This document shows positions 11,978-22,724 of a stretch of 64,000 nt of DNA, piece by piece; within the stretch, counting starts at the first letter, position 1, and every line of letters begins with the position of its first letter. Position numbers and translations under genes: made by a program. Under the pieces are notes generated by a model. That model was not told the DNA's origin. It did not search any database and was given only the letters and a program-made list of their open reading frames with translations. The DNA lies in NCBI GenBank assembly GCA_032717465.1, contig CM064671.1, forward strand, positions 55,275,491 to 55,339,490. Direction: 5' to 3'. This stretch comes from Coenobita brevimanus (taxonomy: Eukaryota > Arthropoda > Malacostraca > Decapoda > Coenobitidae).

Positions 11978-12300
11978 CACATCATAGCCAAGTGGTTTGC
12001 GTTGGTATGTACGAATTGCCAACTCATTAGCGCTGGGGTACGAATCCTACTGCAGACAGCTGACACCACACAACTGGAGTGCCCATCATCCCTTTGTGGA
12101 TTTGTAGGTAAAATGAGTAACTAAAGTATTACCTTGGGGAAGTAACTATGATAACCTACGTGATGTAGTGATATTGTACCAGGACAGTGGCCGAATAACT
12201 CGCTACAGGCTGAGAGACCTTAGTTACGGAGATGATCATCGTAGCTACACATCTCATGGCATCTGCCACTACCTTTACTGTACGTATGACAGGTGTTAAT
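11978..12300 (+). mobile_element. tRNA-derived SINE (candidate)
   Basis: A pol III A box (TAGCCAAGTGG, 11985-11995) is followed 52 bases later by a B box (GGTACGAATCC, 12037-12047). The wide spacing would fit a tRNA-Ser or tRNA-Leu origin with a long variable arm. The B box has one departure from GGTTCGAATCC. The downstream part is unrelated to tRNA, as in a SINE body. The 3' edge is uncertain and no target duplication was found. Confidence 0.6.
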
Positions 12301-12349
12301 TACAGGTGATACTTTGTGAAAAATGTCTCGGTCTGCCAGAAATTATAAT

Positions 12350-12690
12350 TTTTTTTTTAAAGCAAGGAAGAACGAACGAAAAGCCAGAACCCAGCAAGAT
12401 TGTTCCCTCCAAGAAAAAAAAAAAAAACAAGATAACAGAGCCAAATTAGAGGTTTGTTCATTTCGAGATGCCTGAACACACGGCGTATGAAAGACAGGTC
12501 GTAGGCATTAGGAAATACAGACAGGGGGAAGACAGTTCCAGAGCTGATCCGTTGCATACATGAAGGACTGGGATTAATGGTTAACTATGGAATTAGAGTG
12601 TTGGGCAGATAAGAGATGAGACTTTATTGCTAGATTGGTGCTACGTGCCCGACATAGTGGTGGAGAGAGGCAAGTGGACAGTTAAGTGAA
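12350..12690 (-). mobile_element. 5'-truncated LINE (family C), 3' end
   Basis: On the minus strand the sequence encodes LPLSVFPNAYDLSFIRRVF and ends in a poly-A tail (T run at 12349-12358). It matches the 3' end of the longer LINE at 22725-25665 over its full length, for example GAAATACAGACAG followed by AGACAGTTCCAGAG in both. Only the C-terminal tail of the reverse transcriptase polyprotein is left. It is in the same orientation as the receptor gene, inside an intron. Confidence 0.85.
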
Positions 12691-12699
12691 GTTGCTGAG

Positions 12700-13115
12700 T
12701 AACTGAATAAATGGCTGACATTACTGACATGACTGACTGATATGACTTAACATGACATAACAATACATAACAGCACTAACATGACAATACTGACATGGTA
12801 TAAAACTTTATATCACCAAAAGACATCATATATGACAACACTGAAAGTACATGATGAAAATATTGAAATGACATGCACGAGATGATATGAATACACTGGG
12901 ATGAAGTGATATGACGTAGTAGCAATAAGTTATGAGAAGTACTGACACGACATGCATGATATAGCATGAAAGCAATGACATGACATGGCGTGGCATGATA
13001 CGAGTATGAAATGGCAGCACTGACATGAAATAACGTTCGATGAAATGCCGAAGACATGACAGCACTGACTTGAGATGACATTATAGCAATAACATGACAA
13101 TGACAGCAATTGATA
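12700..13115. repeat. Degenerate short-period repeat rich in ATGACA words
   Basis: About 400 bases in which ACATGACA, ACTGACATGA, ATATGACA and AGCACTGACATGA recur at irregular 8-25 base spacing. It looks like an old, diverged satellite-like array. The 172-residue reading frame through it on the minus strand (His/Ser/Cys-rich) is explained by the repeat. Confidence 0.75.
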
Positions 13116-13658
13116 ACGTGAAACTTTGCATTGTTTGTGAAGTAGGTGGTTATTTCCGAGTCACAATTCGCTATGTCGAGGCTTAAAGCACCTTCTACCC
13201 GCCTCAGCATTCTGAAAACAGAACCGGATATATTCATGCATGTAATGCCTGAATGCGAAGGAGGCATGAAAACTGAAGAAAAAAAGCAAATCACTTCTTT
13301 TCACTGGAATAAGTTTTGGGATCGCTGTTTCTCAATACCAGATATAATACAGATAGCAGTTAAGAATGTTCAGAATGTGAATCAGTGAAATGGTATCTCC
13401 TTTTTCCATTTTCTCTCCCAGTCTACAATTGATCAGACAATTTGTGTGGGCAAAATATCGGTTCCAGCCTCAGTGTGAACACACACTTAGTGACTGCCTC
13501 CTGTGAGTGATCCTACACCAGCCTTAGTGAGCTTCATCCAAATAACGCCGTGTGCAACCTTAAAATTGTTGCTGCATCGGGGCTCTTAGTTATTTAAATA
13601 CTTTGGAAACACTTAATAATCCGCGTAATATGTTAAGAAAGGAAAATATTAATGATAC

Positions 13659-13882
13659 CCGGAATTACTGTTCGATTCAGATGGAGCCACCACAGCTACA
13701 CTCATATTTGCTAAGGTGTATTTGGTGGACATGAGTGGCCTCAGCTGCTGCAGTGCTAGGCGAGTGACGATGATGAGCCTTGTGGACCACTGCAGGAGGC
13801 GACCCTTGAAGGATGCGTCGGCAAAGGTGGCGAGGAAGGCTGGGTTGTCACAGACCAATACCACCGTCACGCACCAGGATAT
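13659..13882 (-). CDS. Ionotropic receptor exon: amino-terminal domain core
   Basis: The acceptor is GCTGCGGCAG. The donor is taken as GTATCA at 13658-13653 because this leaves two bases (GG) that join in phase with the exon at 8398; a nearer GTAATT donor would break the frame. The 74 codons start ISWCVTVVLVCDNPAFLATF and contain FKGRLLQWSTRLIIVTRLAL, the SWCVTVVVVSDDPAFL...KGRLLVWSTRLLVVTRL block of decapod divergent IRs. This domain sits outside the neuron membrane. No frameshift or stop is seen. Confidence 0.87.
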
Positions 13883-14269
13883 CTGCCGCAGCTGACGACA
13901 TTACTTTGTTAGAGAAATGTGACCGAACTTAATTCATAACTTCCATGCCCACCGCATTTAGAAGTGGGATAAATATGCAATAAATGTAGGAAACATATTG
14001 GTTTATGCAAAAGTAACGTTATTGCAAAATTGACATTCTAAATCTACAGTGCCACAATTATATTCCAGTCATTTTTGTAAATCATGTTTAATTAACATCC
14101 ATAATTATCTTTACAGATACAGTCAGCCCTTTTGTATTACACAACGGATCCCTAGCAACTGGAGGTACTTCAGCTTCATCTCAGTAATAGTATATCATGA
14201 ATGATAGCATTGCTAACAACATCAGCTTCGGACATTCAGCTCACTGAGCGTCAGTGTGAATGTGTAACA

Positions 14270-14270
<1 letters not shown>

Positions 14271-14348
<78 letters not shown>
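14271..14348. repeat. (CA)n microsatellite
   Basis: About 39 uninterrupted CA units; the Thr-His and Cys-Val frames here are artefacts. Confidence 0.97.
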
Positions 14349-14350
<2 letters not shown>

Positions 14351-15189
14351 GAAAATTTGATACTTGTTTCGGATGAACAGAAACGAAAAATTCAATAAGT
14401 ACACCGTGATATTTCTTTTTTTCTTTTTTCTTTTTTTTAACAAACAATACATGGCACTACACACTGACAACCATAACGTGAATAATTTGCAGGAAGGCAA
14501 TCGCAGGTCCTTAATTAAAATTGAAATAGACATAAAGTATCATTAACAATGCCAAATCACAAGGTTTCATCCTCTGTTTTGCCACTCACTATTCATCGGC
14601 AATTTGCTGAAGCATGCTGATAACTTAGCCAAGTCAAAACTCGTTAGAAGAGAGCGTCCAACTCACGTACTCGAACAGTTCATGTCCCCATAGAGACATG
14701 GTTTCGAATAACTAAGTCAATCATCACTCTTTTCACTGTTAGTACAGGTAAACATGAAAATCACCCACCTACAATTATTAACCAACCTCTTCCCCTATGC
14801 TCACATTCCAATGTTTTCAAGAATGCACTGGAATACTTCCAAAAAAATAAACAAAAGTATTTTTTTTATGTCTATGCACTGAAGACACTCACCAGAGACA
14901 CTTTTGCTACTTTTGCAACAAGAAAAATTTGATGTGTATTTAAGAAGCACTTTATATGCAACATGTCGGTCAGTTCAACTCCAAATTGTTACTCTTATTA
15001 AAGGGAAAAAATGCTAAAGCTCCAACGAATGCCTGTGTCCGCAGACAATACATATGAATACTAAATAAGTGCTGCAAAATATCTTACATGAATATTAGAG
15101 ATTGCTTCAGTAAAATTACTATTTTAAGAGGAAGTCTAAATGTTGTTACATCTTAGAATAATCGTCCAGTGCAGAAGGAAACATGACAT

Positions 15190-15500
15190 TCCCGCCACAA
15201 CAGTAATGTATAGTGACCTACCTGCTTCAGCAATAATGTGAGAGTGACTTACCCGCCTCAACAATAATGCAGGAGTGAACTACCTGCCTCTGCAGTTATG
15301 TAAGAGTGACCTACCCACCTCAGCAGTAATATAAGAGTGACCTGCCCACCTCAACAGTAATGCGAGAGTGACCTGCCCAACTCAGCAGTAATGTGAGAGT
15401 GACCTATCCGCCTCAGCAGTAATGTGAGTGTGAGTTACCAGCCTCAACAATAATATGAGAGTGAACTACCCACCTCAGCAGTAATGTGAGATCGACCTAC
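15190..15500. repeat. 31-bp minisatellite abutting a splice donor, about 10 units
   Basis: Read on the minus strand, the intron starts GTAGGTCGATCTCACATTAC right after the exon end at 15501, and the same roughly 31-base unit repeats ten times to about 15190. Each unit begins near G-GTAGGTCACTCTCAC. Seven of the ten unit starts keep a GT at the donor position (two GC, one AT); the ninth reads GTAAGT. The array therefore consists of copies of the 5' splice site and its downstream flank. 311 bases equals ten 31-base units. Confidence 0.9.
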
Positions 15501-15617
15501 CCGGCGAGTCCGGTTGACCACTTGGGAGAGCTGTGTCTGCGTCACGTTAGTGTCCTGGCCGTCCACGTCCACCTCGAACACACCCATACTTCTTTGCTCT
15601 AGCTGCTCAAACACATC
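15501..15617 (-). CDS. Ionotropic receptor exon: amino-terminal domain
   Basis: Exactly 39 codons between the acceptor TGATTTTTAG and the donor GTAGGT, phase 0 at both ends. It encodes DVFEQLEQRSMGVFEVDVD and TQLSQVVNRTRR, which flow directly into ISWCVTVV of the next exon. This matches the family pattern of a short acidic strand followed by an LS(x)VVxxARR helix before SWCVTVVVVS. The adjoining intron carries the donor-derived minisatellite. Confidence 0.83.
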
Positions 15618-15929
15618 CTAAAAATCATTATCATTATTATATTCAACCCTACATCGCAAATTTAATAACTAGATATGTTTGGGAGACAGAAACAAATATA
15701 AGCACTGTATAAACCTTTGAAAACTATCTAATATCATGATCACTGAAACAAATTCTGGTTATACCCTGACTGCAAGACACATCTTTTTAATTTATTCTAA
15801 TCAACTGTGTCTATTCTTCAGCAATTCGTTTCATTTTCATTTTCTTCATATAGGGTCACACATGCTTGGATGCATTGGCCTTTATCACGTAATGGTGGTT
15901 CTCCATGTTACTCACTTCCAGCAGTTTCC

Positions 15930-16508
15930 CAATTTTGTCTTTTATCCATGAGATCACTCTCTATGGTCTCGCTCCAGGTCTTTTTGTTTGCCTCTCGCAA
16001 CCCAACCCTCAGGATTCACACCTCTCACCCTCTGAACCCAGTTGGCATTCTCCGTCCTCCCCACATGCCAAAACCATCTCAGTCTACCCCTTCTCATCAC
16101 AATATTAATTCACTGAAGTCCGTCCTCCCTCTCAACTCTTCATCTGCAGTCCTAACTCTTCCAGTCCTGACATTTAATGTTGCACTACACATCCATGTAA
16201 TCATTATCATCTACTGTATATGTATTTAAGTCTACAAAATCTTCTTCCCTTACTCTCCAGGTCTCATTACCGAACATCATTACGCTCCTAACACATGCCA
16301 CATACAAGAACCACTTACTACTGAAGGAGAGCTCTCTCAGTTTAAGGATTTGCAACAGCTACCTGAACTTCTTCCAAGCACTCCTTATCCTAGCCATAAA
16401 ACTATCTCTAGCCGCACCTCCAGCACACAACATGCCTCCCAAATAGTAAAATTCCTCCAAACACCCAAGAAATACTCCAACAAGGTCAGTCCTTTACCGT
16501 CTCACTCA

Positions 16509-16544
<36 letters not shown>

Positions 16545-17100
16545 TCTCCCCCCGTCCCCACCACACACACAAATTCAGCATTATTTCACAGCCTCTCATT
16601 AATACCACTATATTTCTTAATTGCCCACTTATTACATGCACTGCAAAAGACAGGTTTATTTCCCACAGCCCGGTGGCACATTCCAAGTGGCCTCATTCCC
16701 TCTAATTACACAGTACCGTCGGTAGCCCTGAATATCATTACTTTTCTGTTATCTTCATTCATCATCAGAACCTTGTACCCAATTCCTTTGTGCATCGTAA
16801 ATCTTTCCTCTGCTTCCCTCTCATTATTCACTATCGAATGCGACCAAATGCACGTTATCAGCATATAACACTTCTTATGGGAATCTGTTTATGAAATTAA
16901 GTGACAGAGATCCAAGCACCATGATGAATAAATAGGGGCTTAAAATTGACCCATGATGCACGTCAGCTATCACGGAAAACTCATCACTCAAACCTCTGTT
17001 CACTCTCACCTTGTTGTGAACAGCCTAGTACATTGACATAACCACTCAAACCAGCCACTCCTCGATTCCAAAGCTTGCTCATTCTTCAATTCACCACCTA
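15930..17100 (-). pseudogene. Decayed LINE reverse transcriptase (family E)
   Basis: Read on the minus strand from about 17100, pieces in two or more frames give VRVNRGLSDEFSVIADVHHG, then SILSPYLFIMVLGSLS, then LYADNVHLVAFDSE near 16850 (catalytic YADD changed to YADN). After that come a Cys-rich block near 16400 and a C-terminal tail with MMFGNETWRVREED near 16270 and traces of a RWFGHV-type box near 16060. Frameshifts and stops make it non-functional. Long open frames on the plus strand here are shadows of it. A (TC)n run at 16511-16540 interrupts it. Confidence 0.75.
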
Positions 17101-17395
17101 CTTACACAGTTTCTATCTCAAAACGACTAATAAGATTTACCTTAAATAATGATGAAGATGCAGTGCCATTAGACATTATGAGGAGTGGACACCTTGAATC
17201 CAAAGGAAGCAATACCGCATTAAGAACCTGAGGTACTAGATAATGCTCATTTCCATCTGAAATGCAGTGAGTAAAATGAGATACAGTATTTGCTTTTCCT
17301 TATATTGTAATTTTTAAATATGTATGAGTCACACTTCCTAAATCTGTATAATTGATTGTAATGAAGTGTTTCACAATCAACTTTCAGTGGCTTAC

Positions 17396-17489
17396 CAGAG
17401 AATAGTGGGATTTTGGCGGAAGAAGATTTGTAAACCATCAGAAGTGTAGTCATCCATGTGAAATACAAGGACATCATCCCGGTTGTTAT
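17396..17489 (-). CDS. Possible further 5' exon of the receptor gene (tentative)
   Basis: A 94-base interval has a good acceptor (TTGATTTTCAG) and a strong donor (GTAAGC). It is open in the frame reading NNRDDVLVFHMDDYTSDGLQ then IFFRQNPTIL. The codons look like real coding sequence and the position is right for an upstream exon. However its phase (two bases left over) does not join the exon at 15617, which starts in phase 0, so another exon would be needed in between, or this belongs to something else. I do not recognise a specific motif. Confidence 0.35.
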
Positions 17490-17739
17490 CTGAAAATCAA
17501 TTATTATTTCGATACTCCTATTAAAATATGTATAATTAAGCAGGTGGATTCCATGAGATTTAAAAAGAGATTACTAGCTATATGAAACTGCTGTAAAGTA
17601 TTGTGCTCTTACTTACCCAAAAAGCTAGAGGAAAGAAAAACTTCTCAGACTGAGAGGTAATGGCTGCTGAATGGATGAAGATTTTGCTCTTTCTCCACGG
17701 ATCAGAAACAACCTCCGCATTATGTTTTACACCACTATA

Positions 17740-18000
17740 CCCTTATTACACATAGCCATGATTGTGATTATTATTCAGAAAATCATAATCCATGGCAGTG
17801 ATTATCAAATCATAATCGAATCATAATCATTATTTAAAACTGATATAAACATAATCATATTATAATAAAAAATTATACAGTAGCTATAATCATAATACAA
17901 TTATATTTAAAAAATTTAACTGTAATGATAAAATATGATTATTGTGATTATTTTTTCATAATTTTTATGTAACATTATTATATATTACATAAGTTTCTTC
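17740..18000. repeat. AT-rich block of recurring ATAATCATAATC-like words
   Basis: TCATAATC, GTGATTAT and their complements recur through about 250 bases, giving many short palindromes. It is low-complexity sequence with no coding potential. Confidence 0.7.
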
Positions 18001-18139
18001 TTTATGCATCAGTCACATACAGTCAAACATGTTCCAGGATGCTTGGTAGGCTGCTTGTCTGTTCATGTCTGCCTCTTTTGAAGCTGGGCCTGACTGGCTT
18101 GTTACTTTATTCGCTGCAATCCCTGACACTCTCTGGGAG

Positions 18140-18240
18140 GGTAGACGGTTCCTGGACAATTAGCCGTCAAGACAATTTGCCGGCAAAACATGGACAATTC
18201 CCAGTCAGGACAATTCGCACCCAAGACGATTCTCCTTCAC
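18140..18240. repeat. Degenerate GACAATTCGCCGTCA-type repeat (copy 1)
   Basis: The words GACAATTAGCCGTCAA, GACAATTTGCCGGCA, GGACAATTCCCAGTCA, GGACAATTCGCACCCAAGAC and GACGATTCTCC follow one another. The same succession, ending in GGACCATTTGCACCCTGGAC and GACGATTTCCCATCA, occurs at 30655-30765. This is probably the edge of an unidentified dispersed element. Confidence 0.65.
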
Positions 18241-18551
18241 TACATTAGCCCTCCGCTACCTGTGTATCCCAGCTTCCCCAGCTCCAGTCATAACACTTCC
18301 TCTGTTGCAGGAAAAGTCCTTCCACCTGAGCACTGCAGACTGGCTGATGTCCACTTTGAAGACCTGACGTTTATAAAATGCAACACACACACTGCTGAGA
18401 AATGAAACCTTATGAAAAGTAATCCAAAGCTCACAGCTACCTTTTCCATTACCACATTTTGTTCACCCAGTGACGGTTATTCAACTGTTTCATTTAGTTA
18501 GTTCTTAACTGCCCTCCTTAATTTCTGTCAGTTATGTAATTACCATTTTAA

Positions 18552-19319
18552 CCCGCCGCATCCCAGAGAATTGAATTCACGTCCTCACATGATGTGCAGT
18601 CATATCCCAGAGACGTGAATTAACGCGGCAACATTGCAAGGTCCCTAATTTGCACAATTTTCAATTTTCGCGAGTGATTTCGCGAGTGATTTTTGGCATG
18701 TATACACGGGACACCTTCCTCTATTCCTCTACAAGATGCCAAGCAGAGACAATGCTTTACACCACATAACCTCTCCCCCCCCCCCTGCACGCCATTGTCT
18801 CGGCAATTCAGCTGTTACCAGTGACCTGGCCAATAAAGACATTCAGGGCCAGAGTGATTCCCCAATCAATGACAATGTGGAGGACAAAGTTTACATAGCA
18901 TTAGAGGAAGAAACAGTCAGAAATGATGATCAGGTAATGTGGGGAAAAAAAGGTCATGAATTGTGATGAGTTAGTGAGTGAAACAATGCTTATAATGCCT
19001 ATATTACTGTTTGAAAACCAATATACTCTTGTACTACATATAAATTCGTACCAAGTAAACAAATACTGTTTATGAGTGGATAAAAAAGATACCCTCCCAT
19101 AGAACTCGTTTTCTTTGGTGCCAGCCTGTTAGAAAACCCAGTCAGGTAAGGAGGTACTCGTACCTAGATCGAGTATTTTAAACCTCAGGTGAGCGATTTC
19201 TCTATGTATTTTCGATGTTTCTCACCAAAAGCGGATGTTTGAGCCAAAAAAAAAAAAAAGGTCCAAAAATGTCAGGACTGGGGCGTACCACTGCCCAGAG
19301 AACGTCAGGATGAGGCGGG
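18552..19319 (+). mobile_element. Non-autonomous piggyBac-like element P2
   Basis: TTAA at 18548-18551 and 19320-19323 flanks ends CCCGCCGCATCCC (left) and GGATGAGGCGGG (right), an imperfect inverted pair. It is alike P1 over its whole length, including the internal ATGCC...GACAATGC start and an A run near 19247. The frame from 18736 reads 76 residues, starting MPSRDNALHHITS and containing DNVEDKVYIALEEE, an acidic stretch like a transposase N-terminus, and then stops. No DDD catalytic domain is present. It could be mobilised only by a transposase supplied elsewhere. Confidence 0.82.
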
Positions 19320-19486
19320 TTAAATAAAAGTTTACCTGTCAGTGAGGGAGAATATAAATTTACTTTAAGTTTGATGATCTGTACATTTTTGCATTACAGA
19401 GAAAACCAATATGATATTGTAAACAATGTTTTTTCATCCACAAAATTAAGTACTTTCAGTTTATAAACATGAATTTTATTTTTTAA

Positions 19487-20179
19487 ACTGCTGCGTGTCA
19501 GTGCCATTTTAAAACGGTCTGACATACTTCCACGGCCAGTGAAAGTGCCGTTTTAAAATGGTCTTAAATAAAAAACTTCACAGTGACCACATTTTTCAAG
19601 ATTCCCAGGTAAAAATTGGCAAGCATGTAAGGTAACTGCTCCTCTATCATCCCCCAGGCTGTCAAGGCCATACAGTCACTCATGCCCCCCCTCATGCTCG
19701 CTCTGCCTCACTCTGCCTGTGTGCCTCACCCAGTGCTGTACATAGTGAAGGCAGTTCGTAAATATTTTCATGTAAATTTAAGTTGTAAATAGTTTCTTGT
19801 AAGTGTAAGGACTATATAGTGAAGTCAAGTTGTAAATACCTTCTTGTAAGTGCCAGGACTGTATGTAATGAAGTCAGGTTGTACCTATTTTCAAGTAAGT
19901 GTAAGATAATGCATTCATAGTGAGAAAGACTCGCAAATTGTTATAGATGCTGAAGTAAAAAGTAATCAGAAAAGTGTACTGAACATTGCTATAATTCCCC
20001 AGCAAAAATAACTGAGTATACCATTCACAGAAAACGGCTTTCTCTCACGTACGTGGTGAGCGTGAGAAAGTGGCTATACCTGTATACGAGTATGCCTGAC
20101 TGAATAAAACCCATTTCCGAGCCTCGGTGAGCATTTTAACAGCGAAATTCGTTGTTTCCACATCAAAATTTATCACTTT

Positions 20180-20219
<40 letters not shown>

Positions 20220-20279
20220 TCGAAAAATGGCCGGCACTGGGGTGACCCATAGGGCTAAAAATATCCGGCATGCGGCAGG
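19487..20279 (+). mobile_element. Diverged piggyBac-like element P4
   Basis: TTAA at 19483-19486 and 20280-20283 flanks inverted ends: ACTGCTGCGTGTC on the left and GGCATGCGGCAGG on the right, whose complement is CCTGCCGCATGCC. The right end shares GGTC-AAAAATG-CGG-ACTGGGG with P1 and P2, and like them carries an A tract just inside it, here expanded to about 40 bases (about 20181-20218). It has a nested short inverted repeat (CCATTTTAAAACGGTCT / GCCGTTTTAAAATGGTCT, 19513-19565). The internal sequence differs from P1-P3, so this is a related but separate subfamily. The first base inside the left TTAA is A rather than C. Confidence 0.65.
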
Positions 20280-20283
20280 TTAA

Positions 20284-20573
20284 TTAGTTCATTTAGGTTA
20301 GCTGTTTGATGTGAATTTGAATTTTGTATGTCAAACGTTTTTGAACCGTACTGGTTTTCTCATAACTTATCAAACCTTACACAATTATTTTAATTTGTGT
20401 GCTTTATTTAACTGTTTAAGGGGAACAAATAGTTATGAATGACTAGTATACCAACAGTGAACGTATATAACTCACAGATAATTTAAATTCAAAGGAATCA
20501 TTGCCTAATTATAAAGTTCCGTCAGTAATGATTACATTCAAAAACAAAATAATCCACAAATAATTAAAAACTA

Positions 20574-20621
<48 letters not shown>

Positions 20622-22720
20622 GGCTATATAATGTGTGATACATACTCCATAATCTTTATTAAAGTTTCTTTTTACTTTTTTAATATAATTTGATATCGAA
20701 CTAGTACCAGTGCCATAAAAAAAATGCATTTATATTAGGAAATCCATCTCACTTCATACACTCGGGGAAGCAGTGTGGTAGCATCTTACAGAGCTTTAAC
20801 TGTTACAGAAGAGTTCGTTGAAATTGCCACATGATATCCAGCATGAATGTTATTGGATTAATTTTAACATCTGCCGATGATTTATCATAAGTATTAATGG
20901 CATTGATACCTCCGGATAAATGTATACAGCTTGGGAGAGACTTGTCTTAGTGACATGGATTACTGAAGGGTAGTGCTATATATATAACCTACCCAGTTAA
21001 GAAGAAAAGCAATCTAGCCTTAGTTTATGAAAAGCGTTCGAGGAAATAAGAAGAAATATATAAAATACATCTTGTTTGGTTAACTGCAGTTCTCGTTTTA
21101 TTTTTTTTTTTACTTTTCTTCCTTGGTCGTGTATTAAATATCTCGATAAATTATTTTTCCTTTTAAAAAGTTATCTCGATACCCTTTTAACTGATGAAGA
21201 ACAAGTTAACGGGTTAGTATGGGTTAAGGCTTGCATAATAGTTGCATTGTTCGTGACCTTATGGTTCGTTTTCTTTTCTCATCTCTACATATTTGCTTAC
21301 TTCTACCTCCTCAGCTGATTTGAAACCAAGTTGAAAAAAAAGGTAGCCTAATCCGTAAAATCAGAATACCGCATTGTGAAGGTATCTGACACTGCTGCTT
21401 TAAGTTGACACTGTGCAGTCATTGCACGTGTATGTATGTTACTTGATTCTTTAGTACATTCATTATTTTATACACTTCCATCTCGCACAGGGCCAGTCAA
21501 GTCAGTCTACAACAAGTGGTTATTGCACGTTCATCAATTAATCCTGAGAATTATGATGATGTCAACATAGTTCAGTTTTAGACGCTTGAACTTTCCTCTA
21601 CCGAGGCCCCATGTCGTTCTTCGTTTTAGCAAGGCCTCATATGGTCGCCAATCTCTACTTCATACTGTATTCAGCCATATCACTTAGACTATACTGAGTC
21701 TATTAATGTCTGCTCACGTTCGTCCCCAAGTGTAACTCCACACTGTCGAACAAGTATTTGCCAACTTTCTTGTTTATCATAGCATACGCCCACGTGAGCA
21801 TTCGTTCATGTCCTGGGACTTTGGTAGTGGATGCAGGCTTCAATATCTCCACTGCAGCCATTCACATAGCAAGTGTCAAAGGAAGAGAGGTAAGTTGCAT
21901 GTGCTGGAATTATTGTCATTCATGGCCTCTTGCGGGAAAAATATGTAATGGCACCCATTTGAGCCTTCATAAAAACCCATATAAGTTCGATTATGCTCTC
22001 CAGACCAGCCGTGTATGCCCACTAACTAAGTTTCCTAATGTTTGTTTTCAAAGTGAAACACCCTCTTACACTTCCCCCCCCCCCTTTTTTTTTTGCTATC
22101 GGCTTCCGGTCCGTAGGCACATGTCATTAAGCCAATATTAGTTTTACATTTTATTTTATAGTGTTTTTTCATTTTATTTGGATCTTTGCGGATTAAGTTC
22201 ATAGGTACATAACAGTAAAACTAAGCTAACCTTCTAACACTGCAAAAAAAAAACGCTACCCTACATTACCGCCTAAAATCACAAAGAGCTAAACCTTCCT
22301 CAATTTTCGCTATGCTAACACTAATGGATGAAATATATCGCCCAACACAACACCACCAACTTTACAATTGTAGTGCTTCTCTACATTGCACACATGCACT
22401 CATCAACTGCTGACTGTCAGGTGAGGCACCTGTATTAATGGGGATATCAATATATGAAAGAGAACCTTATTTTTTAGGAATGATTGTGGGTTAGCTGGCA
22501 AAGATAATGCAGTGTTCATTGAGAAAAATTCAGGAAAAAAAAGAAAATGCTAATTTGAAAGTTATCCAAGTTAAGAATAATTATTTGAATATACACCCCT
22601 GGAGGTAAGTATTCGAACACTATAATCATTTTACATTTTGGTTCAGTAAACATAATGTAGGAATCACCTAGCACGATAAAATACATATTATTATTATTAT
22701 TTTTATGTGTCCGACATTGG
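20284..22720. other. Intergenic stretch without recognised genes
   Basis: Contains a (TA)n tract at 20577-20614 and homopolymer runs (for example C and T runs at 22074-22094). A 127-codon plus-strand frame at 21758-22141 has no recognisable domain. I see no exon, RNA gene or transposon end I can support. Confidence 0.5.
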
Positions 22721-22724
22721 GCAT

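Larger units (their letters stand above)
1761..15617 (-). other. Gene span: divergent ionotropic receptor (IR), partial, five confident exons
   Basis: Exons 15501-15617, 13659-13882, 8398-8526, 4962-5148 and 1761-1997 join in phase (0, 2, 2, 0) with AG acceptors and GT donors at every edge, leaving about 298 codons without a stop. Domain order fits the iGluR-related ionotropic receptor family: the end of the amino-terminal domain, ligand-binding lobe S1, then transmembrane segment 1. The pore loop, TM2, TM3 and lobe S2 should follow beyond the left edge of the window. The family consists of ligand-gated cation channels in dendrites of chemosensory neurons; divergent members usually act as tuning subunits beside co-receptors. 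The ligand cannot be told from sequence. The 5' end is not found; a possible further exon is at 17396-17489. Introns are large and full of transposable-element relics. Confidence 0.85.

Noticed and set aside
12776..13294. 172-codon His/Ser-rich frame
   Set aside because: It lies over the degenerate ATGACA repeat and shows no domain; composition explains its length.
15190..15500. Regular 31-bp array as a CRISPR-like locus
   Set aside because: Units are contiguous with no unique spacers, diverge from one another, and lie in an intron of an animal gene.
21758..22141. 127-codon plus-strand frame as a gene
   Set aside because: No recognisable domain, ends in homopolymer runs, no supporting splice or promoter context.
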